Shown here in pieces: positions 1 through 10,634 of a DNA stretch of 64,000 bases. The number at the start of each line of letters is the position of its first letter. The first letter of the stretch is position 1. The position numbers and the translations under genes are program-made. Source of the DNA: Welwitschia mirabilis (Eukaryota; Gnetophyta; Gnetopsida; Welwitschiales); contig JBOZIK010000001.1 in NCBI GenBank assembly GCA_051453625.1, positions 153,854,421 to 153,918,420 of the forward strand, written 5' to 3'. The notes beneath the pieces were generated by a model, which saw only the letters and a list, made by a program, of their open reading frames with translations, did no database searches and was not told where the DNA came from.

Positions 1-820
1 GAAGAAATAAGAAAGTATTTGAAAAGAGTTCTAATTCAACCAACATTTTTATTAATAAAATTTAAGTACATCCACTAACAGTAATAACTCCTCAATGGAA
101 GATTCATTGACTAATATCAAGTTAGTTATTCTTATAAGTAGTATAAATATTCTTATCCCTAACAATCTTCAATCACCATAAGAATTTGGATGATTAAAAA
201 GATATGGAATGAGTCCTAAAAGGCTCTAGTTATAATTTGAAATGGATGGTTAAGTATCGTCATGGGATGTGAAATGAAAAGGCGTGATTAGGATTTACAC
301 TTTTATAATAAATAAATTAGATTTTCAAAATATTCTATTCATCTTCTTTCTCATTAGCCCCATGACATAGTAGATGACTCTCTAAATACCAACTAATGCT
401 TGACACATGTCAAGCCTTCAAACTGTATTAACTATTGTCCTAGGTATTATCCCAATGATATAGGGGATGACTATCATAACTTGTTTAATTGCTCATATTA
501 TACATTATTCTATAATGATCATTCTAATGACAGAGGGGACAACTATTAGATCATGTCAAATAGCTATCATTCTACATTAGTTGTTTCAAAGAGAAGGTAG
601 AGGACTAGTTTTTCTTACTTAAGTGCACTTTGATCATCATACTTTGATTTACTATTGTTAAAAAAATAGCTTCTTGTATTGGAAATAATTGTGTTTCATG
701 ACTTTCAGGGAGGCTTTACATAATTTGAATAAATCCTTAAAAACTCTATCAATAGAACCTGAAAATATGCTTTGTAAGTATGTCAAATGGGTTAATTTGG
801 CTTTACAATAGTACTTATGT
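1..820. other. Unassigned AT-rich flank left of element A
   Basis: No open frame, RNA gene or recognisable transposon protein was found on either strand. If element A had inserted into element B, this stretch should contain B's integrase on the minus strand. Reading the minus frames gave no zinc finger or DDE core, so that link is unproven. The stretch ends at TTACG (821-825), the candidate target duplication of element A. Confidence 0.5.
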
Positions 821-825
821 TTACG

Positions 826-1758
826 TGATCATCTGGACAATACCCAAAATGACTAGTAGGATTATAAGAAATAGAACTTATAAATTAATAACTAATAGTC
901 ATCTACTAGGTCATTCAGATAGTACCTAGGATGACATCAAAGACATGAAACTCAATTATCACTAAGAATGCACATGAAAAATAAGAAGACATGGGAAGAA
1001 TATATCAACCATTATCAAACATGTCATCTAGAAAACACCCAAGTGGATGATAGCCATAAAGAATATAAAATAAACTCCATTGGTTATGAGATCATTATTA
1101 TGATTACCTTTAGTCTGTTATAACGTTTTAGAGACCCAAATAGTCATTCCAAATTAATAAATAGCCCACTTAGGTTTCTCATTTCTTATCTTTGATACAT
1201 TAGTTGGTCTTGTGATGATTTAAATATTGATTAAGCAAGGAATCCATCCTAGTTATAGATAAGAACATTTATTGATATTGGGTTATGTCTCCTTCATTAA
1301 GAAGTTTTATTTTGTAGATGTGAACATTTTAATTAATAAACTTATTGATTAAAGTATTCTTACTAAACTATGTTTTAATCTTTCTTATAGTTTATGTTAT
1401 TAACATTTAGCTAATAATTATTTATAATTGATATATATTATGAGGGTCAATTTGGATGACAATAAGTTGGTGTGATTGATTAGGATTTGCATTTAAGTTT
1501 CATCCATTTTTTAGATTACATTTATTTCATGATTGCATTTTAATTTTAAAGTAAAATTAGGAAATCAATTTAAATTTATACTTTTTAATCGAAGCAATTT
1601 TTTAGCTTTTTCTTTATAATTCTTCTTTAGAGTATGACATATGGGTTAACTCCCATATCCTAGGGTGTTTTGTATGAGTTTATTGAGAATTGTAGATATC
1701 AAAGCTAAAGCATTTATTAAAAGAAATCACATGATTAATCATATGATTCATACACCAA
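826..1758 (+). repeat. Element A 5' LTR
   Basis: The segment aligns along its length with 9727-10626. Shared landmarks include GATTATAAGAAATA near 850/9760, TTATGATTACCT near 1095/9975 and TTGGTTATGTCTCC-like text near 1285/10165. Both copies begin TG(A/G)TCATCT. The 3' limit is placed just before the primer-site relic at 1763. Divergence is high and mostly C/T or G/A, so the insertion is old. Confidence 0.7.
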
Positions 1759-1762
1759 TAAA

Positions 1763-1787
1763 TTAGCATCATTTCTATGAAGGAGTC
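1763..1787 (+). other. Element A primer-binding-site relic (tRNA-Asp type)
   Basis: The text TTAGCATCATTTCTATGAAG lines up with the tRNA-Asp primer site used by Athila/Tat elements (TTGGCGCCGTTGCCGGGGA). Nearly all mismatches are G-to-A or C-to-T. It lies a few bases after the LTR and before gag, where a primer site belongs. The assignment is an inference from decayed sequence. Confidence 0.45.
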
Positions 1788-2419
1788 CAACAAAGTTTAA
1801 AAAGTTGATTTTTACTATTTAAGTAAGAAAATTAATTTTAAGATGAATATATATATAATTTTATATTCTTTTTAGATGAGTTTGCATTTTTACTTTCTTA
1901 GTTTAGATTGCTTTTCCAATTTTTGTTATTTTTTCTTTTCATTTAAATTTGTAGATTATCATCATTTTTAGTAAACATGATCTAAACTTTATGTTACATC
2001 TAATATTGATATAGCATCCTTCTTGTACTTTATGTGAGCTAGAAAGAAGTTTTTCACTTGGATGTAAAGATGTTTGTTTTAGCTTTTTATGAACATGTAA
2101 GGGAATGATCACATAGAAAAAGCATCAGTGAAAGAAGAAATTTGTTAATAAAAAAATTAAAGTAGTAGTAGACTTCAATTCAAGAAATTAAGGTGAGAAA
2201 GTTTCATTTTAATCTATAATAGAGAAAGACAATTATTTTTTTTTTACATTTTTGAAAATTATTTACCTATTTCTCAAACTAATTTGTTTAAATCATCTAC
2301 TTGTTCAAATCCTACCTTCTAAACATTTTTTTTTCTAAACATCCAAAAATATCTACATCTGCTTCTACTCCTACTTCTACCTTAACTCTTAAGGAACTAA
2401 TAGCTTAAATAAAAACAAA

Positions 2420-3060
2420 GATTTAAAACCCATTTAACTTATATAATGGAGATGATGTAGAACATAAAAACTTACAATCCTGTCCTACCTTCTTAGGATA
2501 AGATGAAGAACACCCCTTTCAGCACTTAGCAGAAATAGAATAACTCATTCTTACTTCAGAAAGTATAAAGAAGAAGGTAATTAATAGGACTCACATGACT
2601 ATTTTCCCTTTCACCCTTAGAGGTAAGGCTAAAAATTGGTTGAAAGCTATCCCACATAAAATACTTTAGATTTAGAGCCAAGTTTAAGATGCCTTCATCA
2701 AAAGATTAATAAGTGAAGAAACCATGAGGACAAAAGAAAAAAAAATCACCAACTTTGCATAGCAACCTCATTCAATTCAATATATGAATTTTTAAGAGTA
2801 GAAAATGTTAACTACTTTTATAGTGGATTGAATAGCTAAGCCAAGCAACTAGTATATTTTTCATGTGAGGGTTACTCAACTTAACTTTGAAGGATTCTTG
2901 AAAACTTTTATAAGAATTGGTAGAAATTAATTAAACATGACCTGAAACAACAATCAAAGAAATTAAAACTATAGGGAAAATGTTGAAAGGCATTAAGAAA
3001 GTACAACATGAAGAGAAACCTTATCCTAGAAACCTAGTTCAAGATCTTATCAACACATCA
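2420..3060 (+). pseudogene. Element A gag remnant
   Basis: The conceptual translation shows a decayed plant gypsy Gag (retrotransposon gag domain), the structural protein that packages the element's RNA. Recognisable blocks are the NLYNGDDVEHKNL start region, a short block RGKAKNWLKAIP near 2620 (the usual GxAxxWL motif) and a DAFIKRLISEE-like helix near 2690. The region is broken by frameshifts and many TAA/TAG codons. No intact start or zinc knuckle was found. The stretch from 3060 to 4050 is probably the rest of gag and a linker, but I cannot place motifs in it. Confidence 0.6.
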
Positions 3061-4079
3061 GAATTACACCAAGGCATTGGTTAAAGTAAAAATGTTAAAT
3101 CAATAACTTTAATTATCAATACCTTTCTCTATTTGTGAAATATGTGAAGAGAACTCCCATTAAATTAAGATTTTTCTACATTACCAACATGTAGAAAAAT
3201 TATTTAGGAAGAAGCCTATGCATTCAATAAAAGATCTAATACTTCCAAAAATAATTAAAAATTTTAGCCATGAAATATGAAATCACAAACAGCCTTTAGA
3301 CTCTCTTTTGATAACTGATATAGAAGAAATAATTTTTAGCCTAATAATGTTTAACCAAATAAATTTTAGTCTAATAATTTTTAACCTCATAACTTTTAGC
3401 ACAATTTCCTTAGAGAAGTATAAGAAAATACTAATAAAAATTTAGAGAATTAAAACAAGAACCTAAAAAATATAATTAGAATCCTTTAATAAAACATGTC
3501 AAGAAAACAAAGACCTCAAGCCTTCCTTACAACCCAAATCATTCCTAACCCAAATGATGTTAAAATAAATTAGAATATAATAACAAGAAGTTGACATGAC
3601 ATAAATTTTAATAAAATAGATCTCACTTCTGATAATTAAGAAGATCAAAGTCATAATTATAAAATAGAAGTTCTTGATTGACCTAGCTTTTATTTAGCTC
3701 CTAAAGAAAAATCCAATCACAACACAACTAATGAAAACATAAGAAATAAATCCACAATTCCTTTGTTAAAAAGATTAAAGAATAATCCTATCTATGATGA
3801 TTATCTTAAGGCAATTAGATAAGATGTAAGCATAAACCTACATTTCTAGAAAATATTTTAGAATAATCCTAGATACATCAAAATTTAAAAGGAGTTAGTC
3901 AAGAGAAAATATAAAAGTACCATATCAAGTAGATTGTTCATTGCAAAATCCCTTCTTAACTTAATAACACAAAAATGTCCAAAATTTAAAGACTAAGAGG
4001 CTACCATAACTAGTGTTATCTTATAATAATGTAAAAATATCAATAAAGCACCAACATACATAGGAGAAAGTGTCAACAT

Positions 4080-4430
4080 TATGCCATTTCACATTTGCAA
4101 AACATTTGAACTAGAAAACAAGATTAAATCAATAAAAATTATGTTGGAACTAATGAATGCAACTCCTAAAAAATAAATTAAAGTTATTAAAGATCTAGTC
4201 ATATAAATTAAAAAGTTATTTCACCTTATAGATGTGGCTATTATTGATGTGAAACATAATGGAGGATATCCTTTACCCTTGCAAAGATCTTTTTATGTAA
4301 TAGTCCATTTCATTATTGACACGTGAACATGAATGATGGAATTTCATGTAGGAAATAAGAAATTAATTATTAGAGTATTTAATATGGCTAAAAAAGATAT
4401 AGAAGAATATTTTAATCTTAAATACTAAAT
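4080..4430 (+). pseudogene. Element A aspartic protease remnant
   Basis: The frame keeps the C-terminal half of an Athila/Tat retropepsin, the enzyme that cuts the Gag-Pol polyprotein. It reads a LELMNATPKK segment, then IKKLFHLIDVAIIDVKHNGG, and a degenerate flap/GRPFL region (QRSFYVIVHFIID), ending in NKKLIIRVFNMAK. The catalytic DSG is not recognisable. Element B carries the same stretch in the same order (its copy is split by element C), which cross-validates both calls. Confidence 0.6.
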
Positions 4431-4934
4431 TAGACCCTTAATGCTTATTCAACATCATTCTTTAGAAGAAAGGTTCCTCACTTTACATAAGCAAACTTTA
4501 CTTTAGGATCTTGAAGAATATAAATAAATATTATGCGGCCTTAATTCCTTAAATTCAATTAATTTCAATAATGAATTAAAACTTTAAACCTCTCATTGAT
4601 GATGATGTTCAACCTATTAAAACCATGAAAATCCTTCTACCTTAAGATTAGATTTCAATAGTAATAAGAAAAAAATTTTGATTTGGAACTTAAAGAACTA
4701 TCAAATGAACTAAATACATCTTTTTGAAAAATGACCTTTAGAAACCATTAATCATTAATGCATTTCTTCATCCTTCTCAAGAATAATTACTACTTTAAAT
4801 TATTAAATCCAAAACACATGCTTTTACTTGGACTCATAAAGGTCTTTCAATCATTTCTTCTTTCATTATTTAGCATAAAATTTATTTGAACAATAATGTT
4901 AAATCCATTAGATAACCACAAAGAAGAATAAACC

Positions 4935-5640
4935 CTACTATTAAGCAAGTAGTAAAGGAATAAATCATAGATATAAGAATCATTTATGTAATATTTGATA
5001 GTGAATGGATTAGCCATATTACTATAGTATCAAAAAAAGATGGGAAGTGGTGATTTTTCATTGATTTTGGAAATCTTAATGATGTCATTATAAAAATACA
5101 ATTATCCCTTTCCATTTCCAAATTAAATTCTTGATAGGATCCAATGTCATGCATATTATTATTTTCTTGATGGATATAGTAGTTATAATAAAGTATGCAT
5201 AGCCAATGAAGATCAAGCCAAGACAACTTTTACTTCTCCTTTTGGTTTCTTTACCTTTAGAAGAATTTCCTTTAGTTTATGTAATGCACTTGGAACCTTT
5301 CAAAGAGCTATGATGGGTATCTTTTTAGCCATGATTAAAGAGTCAATACAAATCTTCATAGAAGACTTTTATCTTTTTAGAGATTCCTTTGATCAAACCT
5401 TAAAAGGATTAAAAAACGTCTTTAATTGATGTATAGAAACTAACCTTCATAAGAGTTGGGAAAAGAATTACTCTTAGTAAGGGATGGAATAGTCTTAGAT
5501 CATCATCTTTCTAGTAATGGCATTCAAATGAATCCTTCTAAAATAGACATAATTAAACACCTCCCTCCCCTAACTAATGTAAAATAAGTCATATCATTTC
5601 TTGGTCATGCTAATATTTATTGAAGATTCATTAAAGATTA
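4935..5640 (+). pseudogene. Element A reverse transcriptase remnant
   Basis: This is a decayed Ty3/gypsy reverse transcriptase, which would copy the element's RNA into DNA. Visible blocks are VVKE-IIDIRIIYVI-SEWIS, VSKKDGKW followed by a FIDFGNLND block, NEDQAKTTFTSPFGFFTFRR near 5210, and SLCNALGTFQRAMMGIF near 5285. The catalytic box reads FIEDF near 5360 where the family has F(M/V)DDF, so the first metal-binding aspartate has become glutamate. The connection block IKHLPPLTNVK and SFLGHANIY near 5545-5620 follow. Stops and frame changes separate the blocks. Confidence 0.75.
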
Positions 5641-6120
5641 TGCTAAAATTTGTAAACCTCTTTAGTATATCTTAGAAAAATATGTTGAATTTGATTGGAA
5701 TGAGTCTAATCAATATGATTTTGAAAATATAAAAGATAAAATCACTTTAGCACCTATTGTAGGAGGACCTAATTAGAATAAAGACTTTGAACTTATGTTT
5801 GATATAAGCAATGTTGCTGTAGGAGGTGTGTTAAGATAAAAACATGAGAAATACAAAGTTATTTGATATATTATAAAAATATTTTTAGGAGATCAACTTA
5901 TTTATACCACTACTGAGAATGAAGTACTTACCATCATCTTTTGTATTGATAAACTTCAGTAATATCTTTTTAGTTTTTTACTAATGTCTATACTAATCAT
6001 GCTACCATTCAATAACTCATGACATAGAAATATTCTAGTAAAATACTTATTAGATGGGTATTATTAATGTAATAATTTAACCTAACCATTATTGACAAAG
6101 AAGAGAAACATAATTGTTTT
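5640..6120 (+). pseudogene. Element A RNase H remnant
   Basis: The segment after the RT keeps the order of a gypsy RNase H, which removes the RNA strand of the hybrid. It reads KDFELMFDISNVAVGGVL near 5785 (the first catalytic Asp is kept), then a YTTTENEVLTIIFCIDKL block near 5905 containing the conserved Glu. A decayed TNHATIQ-like block near 5985 follows. In-frame TAA sits where glutamine is expected after the VGGVL block. The gene is non-functional. Confidence 0.7.
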
Positions 6121-6409
6121 GATGATCATTAATCTAGAATTATTCATGAACAACATTCTTTATATGTTTCTCCTTACCTTTCTATTCAAGATAATTTTGT
6201 AAGTGAGAAACTCTTTTCCATTGTACATTCTTATTTCATCTCTTATAAACATCCTAATCCATGGGATGATGATATTATTAATTATCTTATTACCTTAAAT
6301 ACTTTCTAACATTAGCCTCATACTCAGAAAAAATCTTTTCTTCATAGAATAGGAGACTATAAATGACATGAACCTTACCTCTATCAAATATGTAAAGATC
6401 AAATCATGT

Positions 6410-7500
6410 GAAAATGTATGCTAAAATAGGAGCAATATGATATCCTTACTCTTTGTTATGGAGGAGTGTGTGGAGATAATTTTAGTGTTTAAAAGACTTC
6501 TATGAATATCCTTCATGTAGGTTTCTATTAGTCTACCCTCTTCAAAGATTCATTTGACTTTACAAGAAAATGTGATTCTTATCAATGTTTTGGTAGCCTT
6601 TCTAAATCTTAAAACATGTCCCTTTAACCTATCTTATAATGTAAACCTTTTTATTTTTGGAGTATAGATTTTAAATGTCCTCTAACGCCATCTTCTTATA
6701 ATAAAAATTACATCCTATTAGTTGTAAATTATGTAACCCAATGGATAGAAGCAATTCCTATAATTATAAATAATGCCAAACTTGTGTGTTTATTTCTTAA
6801 ATATAACATTTTCCATATATTTAACTTTTTATAATCCTGATTAGTAATTATGACACTCATTTTATAAACATGATTCTTAGGAAACTTCTCCTTTCTATTG
6901 GAATTAAGCATATAATAGCAAATGCCTATCATTCTTAAATCAATAGTTAAGATAACAATGCTAATAATCAAATAAAGAAAATAATTCAAAAAATAATCTT
7001 CTAAAATAAAAGTTTTGGTTTATCAAACTTCATGATGTACCTTGGACTTATAGTACTGCTTGGCATAATTCACTTGGTTTTTTCTATTATGAAGTTGTGT
7101 ATGATAAAGCTTGTGTTCTTTTCATTAATGTTTGCTATAATTCTTATAAAACCATTTATTAACTTAATGTCATGGATTTTAATGATAATATTCAACATAA
7201 ACTAGTTAAAATTCAACATCCTTGATAAGAAACATAATGACGTTATTCATATACAACTCATCAAAAAGCTTAAGCAGAATTTTACCATTTTAAAAAGCTT
7301 ATCTCTAAATCTTTTAAACCTAGTTAGCTGGTTTTATTATTTAATACTCAAGTGAATCTTCTTCATAATAAATTAACCTCTAAATGGCTAGGTCCTTATA
7401 AAATATAGAAACTGCATATTAATAGTTCTATTGAGATTTCCTATTTAAACACTCATGAAATATTCAAAGTGAATGGACAATAGTTGAAGTTATATTAATC
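6410..7500 (+). pseudogene. Element A integrase remnant
   Basis: This is the integrase that would insert the DNA copy. A decayed HHCC zinc finger is followed by GFY-STLFKDSFDFTRKCDSY near 6515. The core begins FWSIDFKCPL near 6660, keeping the first catalytic Asp. The VVNYVTQWIEAIPI strand is near 6720. The second Asp region reads ISNYDTHF (the family has ISDGGTHF), so that Asp is lost. AYHS-INS-DNNANNQIKK is near 6930, with stops at the two expected Gln positions. The C-terminal domain ends LFNTQVNLLHNKLTSKWLGP and a FKVNGQ block near 7465. Confidence 0.75.
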
Positions 7501-9073
7501 ACCTAATGATTGTCATTAGTTTATGGATATGACTAAAGTAATCAACTTAAATGATCTTGTTATCCAAGAGGAATGTCTTCCTTTTATCATTATCTAAATA
7601 GTTTCTTAGCTAGATTCTTTGGTTGAATTGTTTTATTATTTGATCATTTACTAACTTCGTTTTGTATTAGATTTCATATAAGTTTTCATGAAAGTAATTA
7701 TTTATTTTAGAAGTTTAGAATGATAAAGATTGGATTTTAACAAGTCTAAGACATTTCAATATCTATGAACTTTAATTTCTATGATGACTTTTGCTTAAAT
7801 ACTAGTTATGTCAAATTAGATGCTAATTCATAACTTTTTACTTAGTTAACTTGGCATCTTAATGAATAATCAATGTTTTAGAAAAGGGAATGATAGTATA
7901 TTATTTCAAAAAATAAATATTTTAGTAGAAAATAAAAATAAAGAAAATAAAAAAAGGTCTAAATAAATTTTATGATGTCCTACTGCAAGCATATTAGGGT
8001 AAATTTTTCTAAAAGGACCTTTGGCAATATGATATGGTAGCTATAGGAACTCCACCAAAGATTCATTTGGACATGTTCTAGTTTCAACCTATGGGTTCTC
8101 ACTCTTTTGATAGTGGTTGCACTCTTTTAATAGTGGTTGTAGTCTTTTCATCATGATGAATGATGTTTCTTAACAATGATTGACTTGATTTCCATAACTC
8201 TAAAGTCATAACTCAAAGAGCATGATAAAAAAATATTTATCAATGGATGATATATTAGCCAAAGTTCATTGTTTCTTTAACAAATGATTGAATTGATTTT
8301 AGTCATGGCATTATATTAATACCTTGTAAAAGAATCATTTGATATTACTAAAATTATTTTCCTTATCACATAAAGCTTACTATGGTTTAGCACTAAATTA
8401 TGCATCTTTACTATTAAATAGTTCTATGATGAAAACCACTGAGTTTAGTTACATAAATATTTAGGATAAATTAGTTAATATTCTTCATATGCCTTATTGT
8501 CCATTTATATTTTGAATCTTCTTGACTATTTTTCAGAAGTATTAAAGCCATTACTGCANNNNNNNNNNCTCTCATCTTAATAGGATGAACATCTTTTTAT
8601 CTTGTCATTAGCCTTCTTCTATTTATACTCTTTCTTTTCTCTTTGACTCTTAGTTTCATTTCCATCTTATTTTTCCTTTTCATTTTCTAGTTGTGGTTTT
8701 TGATTTTGTTTTTCTCTCTTATTTTACATCCCTTCATACTTTTATCTTGTTCTTTTTTATTATTACAAGTACATTGGTTTAAAGCTTTGGAACAAATTTA
8801 TCTACTTCATGTGGGTGGAATCTCTTTAATCCTCAAAATATTGGCTTTAATTTAAAGGAATTTACTTAATAAAAATATGTGTTTCATAGATCTGAAATAA
8901 TAGAATTTGAATTCAATACATATCTTCCTCATGATATTAAAATGGAATATCTTTTTAATATGCACTCTATGTTTAATAATTTAAGATATTTTATGATTAA
9001 CTATTATGTTTTATCCTTTTTCCAATTTGGCTCACTTATATCCTTTTTTGATTTCTTTATTAGGAACTAATAA
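7501..9073 (+). other. Element A 3' non-coding region
   Basis: This stretch runs from the integrase to the G-tract and is T-rich. Athila/Tat elements often carry an env-like or other extra frame here. The only open frame is 63 codons (8879-9070), with no recognisable domain, so I do not call a gene. A 10-N gap lies at 8559-8568. Confidence 0.5.
8559..8568. other. Assembly gap (10 N)
   Basis: Ten unresolved bases inside element A. Confidence 1.
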
Positions 9074-9078
9074 ATGCT

Positions 9079-9089
9079 TAGTGGGGGGT
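9079..9089 (+). other. G-rich polypurine tract of element A
   Basis: GTGGGGGG at 9081-9088, in the context GCTTAG-TGGGGGG-TTATG, is the longest G run in the window. It matches the polypurine tract style of Athila/Tat elements, where plus-strand DNA synthesis starts. If it is the real tract, the 3' LTR should begin here rather than at 9727. The 5' LTR shows no matching extension, so the exact LTR start remains open. Confidence 0.5.
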
Positions 9090-9726
9090 TATGCTATAAG
9101 TCTAATTGATGGTATTTAACATCATGTTTATAGTATGTTTTAGGCATATTTAATAGGCTTCCAAGATAAAAAAGAAAAATCTGAAGCTTAATTAAGATGA
9201 TCATTTAGAACATCAAATTTAGAGATAAGGAATCCTTTTTGAACATATTTTACACTTCCTAATATTTCCAAATCATCATAAATCCAATGTGGAATAATGG
9301 ATGATAATCAAGAGGCTAGAAGATGGATAAAAGAATATTGTCCACCTTGTTGTCTGGATGATAGTCAAGAAGAAAACCAATAAAATCAATAATGAAAGAA
9401 ATATGATTTCTACTAATAGTTGTCCATTATATTATTTGGAAAATACTCCAAAGGAAAACAACCATTAAAGTAGCCAAATCACATCTTAAAGATAGCCTTT
9501 GGAGCTAACAGTGTATACCATAAAATTAAACACCTTCGAGAGAGATAATAATGTTTCAATTAAATCAAAATCCATGATCAAGTTTAGGCAAATATCAATC
9601 TTCATCAATATACTTGAAAAATGTTAACAAACATTAGTTTCATTAGGAAAAACATTTATATGTCAAGATGAAAGAAAATTATGATATAAGAAAGTAGAAA
9701 ATATTGAATATGATTTATTGTCCACT
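9090..9726 (+). other. Between G-tract and aligned 3' LTR of element A
   Basis: No coding signal. It contains a TCTGGATGATAG motif near 9350 that resembles the start of the aligned LTR. It may be 5' sequence of a longer 3' LTR whose partner was lost from the left copy, or internal sequence. Confidence 0.4.
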
Positions 9727-10626
9727 TGGTCATCTAGATGATACCGGGATGACTAGCAAGATTATAAGAAATAAAACTTATAAATTGATAGCTAATAGTC
9801 ATTGAACCAGTCATCCAGATGATACCAAAAACATGAAAATTAACCATTATTAAGAAGTTACATGGATAACAAAAGAGATAAACCATTATTTCTAATGTCA
9901 TTTGAATGACATTAAAGTGGATGATAACCTTAAATAATATAAAACAAACTTCATATATTATGAAATAATTATTATGATTACCTCTAGTGTGTTACAAATA
10001 TTTAGCAATTCTAAAAGTCATCCCAAATCCATAAATATTCCACTTAGTTTTCTTTTTTTTTTTAAATCTTTAGTGCATCAATTAGTATTTTGACAATTTA
10101 AAGATCAATTGAGCAAGAGATCCACCTAGTTACAGAGAAGGACATTTCTTGGTGTTGGGTTGTATCTTCTTCATTGAGGAGTTCTTGTTTTATAAAAGGA
10201 TGTGAACATTTTGATTAATAGAGTTATTAATTGAAGTGTTCTTATCAATTTGCTTTGTTATCTTTCTTATAGTTTATGTTAATTACATTTAAAGTGATAG
10301 GTATTTATAATTAATATAGATTATAAGGAATAACTTAAGTGACAACAAGTTGGTGCACTTGGTTAGGATTTGCATTTAGGTTACATCCATCTTTGCAACT
10401 TGCATTTATCTATTACATCATTACATCTTAATTCTAAATTTAGATTACGAAATCAATTTATCTTTGTACTTTTTGATTAAAGTAATATTTTAGCTTGCTC
10501 TTTAGAAGTACTTTGTAGAGTATGACATTTGGTTTAATTTCCATATAATAGTGTAATTTGTATGATTTTATTAAGAATTATAGGTATAAAAGATAAAGAA
10601 TTTATTGAAAGAAAGTACTATATTGT
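9727..10626 (+). repeat. Element A 3' LTR
   Basis: It aligns with 826-1758 with many transitions and small indels. It begins TGGTCATCTAGATGATACC, which includes a perfect 12-bp palindrome. It is followed by TTACG (10627-10631), matching the five bases before the 5' LTR. The right end does not show the canonical CA. Confidence 0.7.
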
Positions 10627-10634
10627 TTACGTGT

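Larger units (their letters stand above)
826..10626 (+). mobile_element. Element A: decayed Ty3/gypsy (Athila/Tat-like) LTR retrotransposon
   Basis: This is a complete but dead gypsy element of about 9.8 kb. From left to right it carries a 5' LTR, a tRNA-Asp-like primer site, gag, protease, RT, RNase H, an integrase with a long C-terminal domain, a long 3' non-coding part, and a 3' LTR. The protein order (RT before integrase) makes it Ty3/gypsy. The pol wording, the tRNA-Asp-type primer relic and the long region after integrase fit the Athila/Tat group. Both sides show TTACG (821-825 and 10627-10631) as a candidate 5-bp target duplication, although the 3' LTR end does not show a clean CA. Every domain is crossed by stops and frameshifts, so it cannot move on its own. 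Confidence 0.8.

Noticed and set aside
765-800. Minus-strand DILTK, like the end of copia RNase H (ADI(F/L)TK)
   Set aside because: No supporting RNase H text upstream. Probably chance.
1-820. Continuation of element B (integrase) left of element A
   Set aside because: The candidate TTACG duplication invites it, but no integrase motif was found on the minus strand.
4984-5226. 80-codon minus-strand frame in element A
   Set aside because: Shadow of the plus-strand RT. No domain.
6729-6989. 86-codon minus-strand frame
   Set aside because: Lies opposite the integrase core of element A and is explained by it.
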